64,000 nt of DNA. It comes from CAMCXE01 sp036520615 (GTDB lineage: Bacteria > Pseudomonadota > Gammaproteobacteria > Pseudomonadales > Cellvibrionaceae). Positions 59,059 to 64,000 of the stretch are shown in pieces. The stretch is from positions 56,569-120,568 of the forward strand of contig DATDJI010000098.1 in NCBI GenBank assembly GCA_036520615.1, in the 5' to 3' direction. The position numbers and the translations under genes are program-made. The first letter of the stretch is position 1, and the number at the start of each line of letters is the position of its first letter. Under the pieces are notes generated by a model. It had not been told where the DNA came from. It searched no databases and was given only the letters and a program-made list of their open reading frames with translations.

Positions 59059-60006
59059 TTAGTTTCCATAACTCATAAGGCGAGAGTAGCGCTTCTCAAT
59101 AAGGGTATCTAAGTCAATGCGCTCTAAGGCCGCCAACTGAACAATTAATCGCTCTTTTAATTTGACGGCCATAGCATCCAAATCCCGGTGGGCACCGCCT
59201 AAAGGCTCAGGGATTGTTTCATCAACAATGCCGAGGCTTTCAAGAATTTTAGACGTAACTCCCATGGCTTCTGCAGCTAGAGGTGCTTTATCGACGGTTT
59301 TCCAGATGATATTGGCGCAGCCCTCGGGGGAGATAACAAAATATGTTGAGTATTGCAGCATGTTCAGCTGATCACCTACTCCGATTGCCAAAGCCCCGCC
59401 GGATGAACCTTCACCGATTACTGTGCAAATAATGGGGGTACGCAAGCGCGACATAACCGCTAGATTTTGCGCAATAGCCTCGCTAATGCCGCGCTCTTCT
59501 GAATCTATACCCGGATACGCTCCAGGAGTGTCAATAAGCGTGAGCACGGGCAATTTAAATCGCTCAGCCATTTCCATAAGCCGCAACGCTTTACGATAAC
59601 CCTCAGGTTTAGGCATACCGAAATTACGCGCAACCTTGTCTTGAACGCTGCGGCCTTTTTCTTCACCAATTACCATTACAGGTTTGCCATCAAGCCTTGC
59701 AACACCCGCTACTATTGCTTTATCGTCACCAAAATGGCGATCGCCATGAAGCTCGTCCCAGTCGTCAAAAATACGCTCAATGTAATCGACCGCGTGCGGC
59801 CGGTGAGGGTGACGCGCCACCTGCACTATCTGCCAGGGTGTTAAATTGGCGTAGATACTTTCAGTCAATTTGGTGGATTTATCCCGCAGACGGGCAATCT
59901 CATCGCTGATGTTAAGTCGGTTATCCGACCCTACCAACTGCAACTCTTCTATTTTGCCTTCCAATTCCGCAATAGATTGCTCAAAGCTTAGGTAATTTAA
60001 ATTCAT
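59059..60006 (-). CDS. accA: Acetyl-CoA carboxylase carboxyltransferase subunit alpha (AccA)
   Basis: AccA with AccD transfers the carboxyl group from biotin to acetyl-CoA, the committed step of fatty acid synthesis. The 315-residue protein begins M-N-L-N-Y-L-S-F-E-Q-S-I-A-E-L-E. It contains R-H-P-x-R-P, L-H-G-D-R-H-F-G-D-D, G-Y-R-K-A-L-R, D-T-P-G-A-Y-P-G and G-E-G-S-S-G-G-A-L-A-I-G. The length is close to E. coli AccA (319). The arrangement dnaE-accA on one strand with a 91-base spacing is common in gammaproteobacteria. Confidence 0.97.
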   Translation of the reverse strand: MNLNYLSFEQSIAELEGKIEELQLVGSDNRLNISDEIARLRDKSTKLTESIYANLTPWQIVQVARHPHRPHAVDYIERIFDDWDELHGDRHFGDDKAIVAGVARLDGKPVMVIGEEKGRSVQDKVARNFGMPKPEGYRKALRLMEMAERFKLPVLTLIDTPGAYPGIDSEERGISEAIAQNLAVMSRLRTPIICTVIGEGSSGGALAIGVGDQLNMLQYSTYFVISPEGCANIIWKTVDKAPLAAEAMGVTSKILESLGIVDETIPEPLGGAHRDLDAMAVKLKERLIVQLAALERIDLDTLIEKRYSRLMSYGN

Positions 60007-60097
60007 AGTGATAGATCGTTATACCGTGGGGCGATTCCCAACACTCAAAAGTCGCGCAGTGTACCACTAACCTGAATTAAGCTTAAGGCTAGATTTT

Positions 60098-63000
60098 TTA
60101 GTGCAAACTAGCTAGGGCGTCTTTGCCGCCATAAACTAGCGTGACCGCGTCAAGGCCATAAAGAGAGCGTAATTTCGCTAATAATTCATCGGTCGGCTTT
60201 ACTCGCCACGCATCCCCTAACATCACATCACCTTGCACTCGTGGTAGTTGATAATCCACTACAACATTGCACGATCCGGGCACATGGCGCTGTAGGCACT
60301 GTTTAAGTTCTTCATTTAATTGCGAAGAAACAGTCGTGGGAACGAGCCGTAGCCGCAATGCGCTTACCTTTGCTTCGCGCGCCTCAGCTAAAGGAAACAC
60401 CGAATCAGCACGCATTTTTAAGCCGCCACTAAAATCATCGTGACTGACCTGCCCTTCAATTACTAATAAAGTATCTTTAACTAATTTATCGCGATGAGTT
60501 GTGTAGGTATCCGAAAATACAGCTACTTCTAAACGCCCAGTGCGATCATCAAGCGTCACGAATCCCATAGTGTCGCCTTTCTTAGTTTTCATCACGCGAA
60601 AGGCTACAACCAACCCTGCAACAGTTTGTTTGGCTTTTTCAACTTTTAAATGCGATAGCCGGCTAGTGACGATATGACTTAATTCATGTTCATATTCATC
60701 AATTGGGTGGCCAGTTAAATAAAGTCCAAGCGTATCTCGCTCACCGTTTAAGCGCTCTTTAATACTCCAGCGCTTTTGCTGGGAAAAATCCACATATACA
60801 TTCTCTTTAGCAGTAGATGCTAATTCGACTTGGCCAAAAAGATCAGTCATGCCAGCATTTTTGTTGGCATGATGCTGCTCTGCAGTTTTTACCGCTTCTG
60901 GTAAGGCGGCCAATAAAACGGCACGGTCGTAATCAACATCAACTTTCGGCCCGATATTATCTAATGCGCCACTGCGAACCAAAGCCTCTAAAGCGCGTTT
61001 ATTAACTTTACGCACATCGACCCGAGCGCAAAAATCAAATAGATTTAAAAAGGGTCCGTTCTGACGAGCCGCAATAATATTTTCTACGGGCGCCTCGCCC
61101 AGTCCTTTAATCGCTCCTAGTCCATAAATAATGTTGTCTTTTTCATCCACAGTAAAATGAAATTCTCCCCTGTTAACGTCAGGTGGCAATAGTGCAATTC
61201 TCATCGCTCGCACTTCTTCGATAAACGTTACAACCTTATCGGTTTTATCCATATCAGACGACATGGTTGCCGCCATAAATTGCGATGGATAATGGGCTTT
61301 TAACCAAGCCGTTTGATACGATACAAGCGCATAAGCAGCTGAGTGCGATTTATTAAAACCGTAACCGGCAAATTTCTCCACCAAGTCGAAAATACGAATT
61401 GCCAACTCAGGATCAATGCCTTTATTCTTTGCGCCGTCTTGAAATACTTCGCGCTGTTTGGCCATCTCCTCAGGTTTTTTCTTTCCCATCGCGCGGCGCA
61501 ATAAATCCGCACCGCCAAGCGTATATCCAGCCAATACCTGGGCAATTTGCATTACCTGTTCTTGATACACGATTACACCGTAAGTAGGTTCAAGAATAGG
61601 CTTTAGTGTTTCATGTTGATATTTCGCATCAGGGTAAGCAACTTTAGCTCGACCGTGTTTACGATTAATAAAATCGTCCACCATGCCCGATTGCAGTGGT
61701 CCGGGTCGAAAAAGTGCCACCAATGCAATTAAATCTTCAATATTATCTGGCTGAAGGCGTTTAATTAAATCCTTCATGCCGCGCGATTCCAATTGGAACA
61801 CCGCAGTAGTTTCAGCTTTTTTTAGCAAGTTATAAGTAGGTTGATCGTCCAGCGGTAAAAGACTGATATCAAGAGGCGACAAGTCCTGCTGTCTTCGCCG
61901 CTTATCAATCATCTTTTTTGCCCAGTCGATAATCGTCAAAGTTCGCAGGCCGAGAAAATCAAACTTAACTAATCCGGCTTCTTCGACGTCTCCTTTATCG
62001 TACTGAGTAACCAAGCCTGAACCGGTTTCGTCACAATATAAGGGCGCGAAATCTGTTAATTTTGTTGGTGCGATAACTACACCACCGGCATGCTTACCAA
62101 CATTGCGCGTAAGGCCTTCAAGTTGTAAGGCCATATCCCATATTTCTTGTGCATCCGAATCGCCGGCCAAAAAATCCCGCAATATCGCTTCCTGCTCGTA
62201 AGCTACTTTTAATGTCATTCCCGGATCCCCAGGAATCATTTTGGAAAGCTTATCGGCTAACCCATAAGATTTACCTTGTACTCTCGCCACATCGCGTACG
62301 ACCGCTTTTGCGGCCATAGTACCGAAGGTAATAATTTGTGATACCGCATCGCGGCCATAATTATCTGCTACATATCCAATTACAGCATCACGATTATCCA
62401 TGCAAAAATCGATATCGAAATCCGGCATGGATACACGTTCGGGGTTTAAAAATCGCTCAAAGAGTAGATCGTATTGCAGAGGGTCTAGATCAGTAATATC
62501 CAGCGCATAAGCAACCAACGATCCTGCACCTGAACCTCGGCCTGGGCCGACCGGTATATCATGACGTTTTGCCCAACCGATAAAATCCATTACTATCAGA
62601 AAGTAACCAGCAAAACCCATTTGTGTAATAATGTCGAGTTCGAAATTAATTCGCTCGTCGTATTTCTCACGTTTCTGCGAAAAATCGCGGGCGTCTACAT
62701 CAAATAATTTAGCTAATCGTTTATCAAGTCCTTTCCTTGAAATATCAGCAAAAAACTCGTTTTCCGTCATGCCTGCTGGAATTGGATATTCAGGTAAAAA
62801 ATACTTACCGAGTTGAATACTTAAATTACACCTCTTTGCAATTTCAACACTATTGACTATAGCATCCGGTAGATCAGAAAAAAGCTGAGCCATTTCTGTA
62901 GGTGTTTTTAAATATTGTGCGTCGGTAAAAATACGCTCACGGCGAGGGTCGGTTAATGTACGTCCTTCAGTAATACAAACGCGAGCTTCATGGATTTCAA

Positions 63001-63625
63001 ACTGAGACTGGGCGAGAAAGCGCACATCGTTAGTTGCCACCAATGGCAAACTCAATTGATCTGCTAAGGATACAACTTGGTGAATATAGGTTTCTTCCCC
63101 TGAGCGCTGGGTACGAGTCAATTCAATATAATACCTATCAGGAAACAAACTCTTCATTGCCTGCATTTTTTCGATCGCTAAATCTGTACGACCAGATAAA
63201 ATTGCCTGCCCAATTTCACCTAAACGTCCACCAGAAAGCACTATTACACCTTCAGCATGTTCTTTTATCCAGTCCATCTGGATTAAAATCCCTCCGATAG
63301 ATTGTCCTTGAAGATATCCCATAGAAATAATTTGGATGATATTTTTGTATCCATCCAAATTCATCGCAATCAAAGTAATAAGTGACTTTCCCGACTCATC
63401 CAAATCACTGGGCAACCAAAAATCGCAGGCAATTATCGGTTTAATTCCGACTGCCTGCGCTGCCTTATAAAATTTAATAAGTCCAAAAAAATTGCCAATA
63501 TCGGAGATTGCACACGCAGGCATCCCTAATTCTGCAACCTTTTTGACTAGCGGCTTCACCCTGACAATACTGTCAATTAGTGAAAATTCAGTGTGTATTC
63601 GCAGGTGAACAAATGATTCAGACAT
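60098..63625 (-). CDS. dnaE: DNA polymerase III alpha subunit (DnaE)
   Basis: DnaE is the replicative DNA polymerase catalytic subunit. The 1175-residue protein begins M-S-E-S-F-V-H-L-R-I-H-T-E-F-S-L, with an N-terminal PHP domain (about 1-280). The polymerase core has G-P-G-R-G-S-G-A-G-S and the catalytic aspartates in M-P-D-F-D-I-D-F (about 400). Helix-hairpin-helix elements and the OB-fold near residues 995-1070 follow. The family length (1160-1180) matches. The frame is open 14 codons further upstream, but ATG 63625 with a purine-rich AAAAGAGA before it is the family start. It lies downstream of the rRNA operon end, which has its own terminator. Confidence 0.97.
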   Translation of the reverse strand: MSESFVHLRIHTEFSLIDSIVRVKPLVKKVAELGMPACAISDIGNFFGLIKFYKAAQAVGIKPIIACDFWLPSDLDESGKSLITLIAMNLDGYKNIIQIISMGYLQGQSIGGILIQMDWIKEHAEGVIVLSGGRLGEIGQAILSGRTDLAIEKMQAMKSLFPDRYYIELTRTQRSGEETYIHQVVSLADQLSLPLVATNDVRFLAQSQFEIHEARVCITEGRTLTDPRRERIFTDAQYLKTPTEMAQLFSDLPDAIVNSVEIAKRCNLSIQLGKYFLPEYPIPAGMTENEFFADISRKGLDKRLAKLFDVDARDFSQKREKYDERINFELDIITQMGFAGYFLIVMDFIGWAKRHDIPVGPGRGSGAGSLVAYALDITDLDPLQYDLLFERFLNPERVSMPDFDIDFCMDNRDAVIGYVADNYGRDAVSQIITFGTMAAKAVVRDVARVQGKSYGLADKLSKMIPGDPGMTLKVAYEQEAILRDFLAGDSDAQEIWDMALQLEGLTRNVGKHAGGVVIAPTKLTDFAPLYCDETGSGLVTQYDKGDVEEAGLVKFDFLGLRTLTIIDWAKKMIDKRRRQQDLSPLDISLLPLDDQPTYNLLKKAETTAVFQLESRGMKDLIKRLQPDNIEDLIALVALFRPGPLQSGMVDDFINRKHGRAKVAYPDAKYQHETLKPILEPTYGVIVYQEQVMQIAQVLAGYTLGGADLLRRAMGKKKPEEMAKQREVFQDGAKNKGIDPELAIRIFDLVEKFAGYGFNKSHSAAYALVSYQTAWLKAHYPSQFMAATMSSDMDKTDKVVTFIEEVRAMRIALLPPDVNRGEFHFTVDEKDNIIYGLGAIKGLGEAPVENIIAARQNGPFLNLFDFCARVDVRKVNKRALEALVRSGALDNIGPKVDVDYDRAVLLAALPEAVKTAEQHHANKNAGMTDLFGQVELASTAKENVYVDFSQQKRWSIKERLNGERDTLGLYLTGHPIDEYEHELSHIVTSRLSHLKVEKAKQTVAGLVVAFRVMKTKKGDTMGFVTLDDRTGRLEVAVFSDTYTTHRDKLVKDTLLVIEGQVSHDDFSGGLKMRADSVFPLAEAREAKVSALRLRLVPTTVSSQLNEELKQCLQRHVPGSCNVVVDYQLPRVQGDVMLGDAWRVKPTDELLAKLRSLYGLDAVTLVYGGKDALASLH

Positions 63626-63864
63626 TAATCTCTTTTCCGAAATATAGATGGAAAGCCAATCTAACACTTCATTTCTGCATGGATATAATTTATGAAACTT
63701 TATCAGCTAAGTATCTACGACACCAATATCATCCTGGAATAATAAAAAAACAATTAAAATAGCTTAAAATACGCTTCGCTTTAGACTCATCAACAACAGT
63801 CGAGATGTTCAGAATTTTCTTAGTTTTAGCGAAAAATTTAGTAAGTAGATTTTTTTAGAACAAG

Positions 63865-63894
63865 AAAAAGCCCGCTATTGAGTAGCGGGCTTTT
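63865..63894 (-). terminator. rRNA operon terminator
   Basis: AAAAGCCCGCTA (63866-63877) pairs with TAGCGGGCTTTT (63883-63894) around a 5-base loop. The - strand reads through the stem into TTTTTC. It lies just beyond the 3' end of 5S rRNA on that strand and ends the rRNA operon before dnaE. Confidence 0.9.
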
Positions 63895-63902
63895 ATGATA
63901 GG

Positions 63903-64000
63903 TGCCTGACGATGACCTACTCTCACATGGGGAGACCCCACACTACCATCGGCGATGCATCGTTTCACTTCTGAGTTCGGGATGGGATCAGGTGGTTCCA
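63903..64000 (-). rRNA. rrf: 5S ribosomal RNA, 3' part (partial)
   Basis: The reverse complement matches bacterial 5S rRNA. It contains CCACCTGATCCC, CCGAACTCAGAAGTGAAACG, CCGATGGTAGTGTGGGG and the closing GTCATCGTCAGGCA. About 98 bases are present; the first 15-20 bases of the molecule lie beyond the window. The 3' end near 63903 is judged from the terminal stem. 23S and 16S rRNA genes are expected outside the window on the same strand. Confidence 0.93.

Overview
The window looks like a chromosomal segment of a marine or soil gammaproteobacterium of the Cellvibrionaceae type (Cellvibrio, Saccharophagus or Teredinibacter-like). This is an inference. It rests on a lipoprotein with a long poly-serine linker, on close resemblance of the core genes to Pseudomonas-type proteins (CheY/CheZ/CheA/CheB, PykA, CysB, ClpB, BamD), on the gene order rluD-pgeF-...-clpB with divergent bamD, and on the accA/dnaE pair next to an rRNA operon. 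No plasmid, prophage, complete insertion sequence or CRISPR array was seen.

Layout. (1) 1-5.4 kb: the distal part of a MoxR/Bat cluster on the + strand (DUF4381 protein, BatA-like, fused BatB/BatC-like, BatD). It is followed by a poly-serine beta-propeller-like lipoprotein (5.5-7.9 kb). (2) 8.2-10.7 kb: cysB, folE and a DUF4124 protein. (3) 11.1-16.1 kb: a chemotaxis operon cheY-cheZ-cheA-cheB on the - strand, divergent from a stand-alone pilU. (4) 17.7-23.2 kb: unknown proteins, a poor-coding stretch with small ORFs and a decayed direct repeat, a DUF1631 protein and a retropepsin-like protease. (5) 23.3-34.3 kb: nadC, then the assembly half of an MSHA (type IVb-like) pilus operon on the - strand, running from mshI to mshG. 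No pilin gene is present, and a 54-codon ORF is wedged between mshE and mshG. (6) 34.4-44.5 kb: mostly housekeeping genes (trmL, bolA, a response regulator, pykA, dusC, an EVE protein, prc, xthA) with small hypothetical genes. (7) 44.8-50.4 kb: ilvI-ilvH and clpB, the latter with a good sigma-32 promoter. (8) 50.6-58.6 kb: a frameshifted lipoprotein-like pseudogene, a membrane protein, pgeF, rluD, bamD, sohB, nudC and a ChpA-N-terminal-like protein. (9) 59-64 kb: accA, dnaE and the 3' end of an rRNA operon (partial 5S rRNA, - strand).

A surface-behaviour theme links several blocks. MshE carries the two c-di-GMP-binding MshEN motifs, PilU could serve pilus retraction, a chemotaxis kinase operon is present, and there is a CheY-like regulator. 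Possible new biology is modest and mostly non-coding or small: the MSHA spacer ORF, two intrinsic terminators in 5' regions where no annotated transcript should end (upstream of cysB and of pykA), two clusters of GGTWACA-type sites, an overlapping leader ORF before a response regulator, and repeated motifs in the CheA linker. No large undescribed system was identified. Start codons were revised in many genes from Shine-Dalgarno spacing and family N-termini; the reasons are given per gene.
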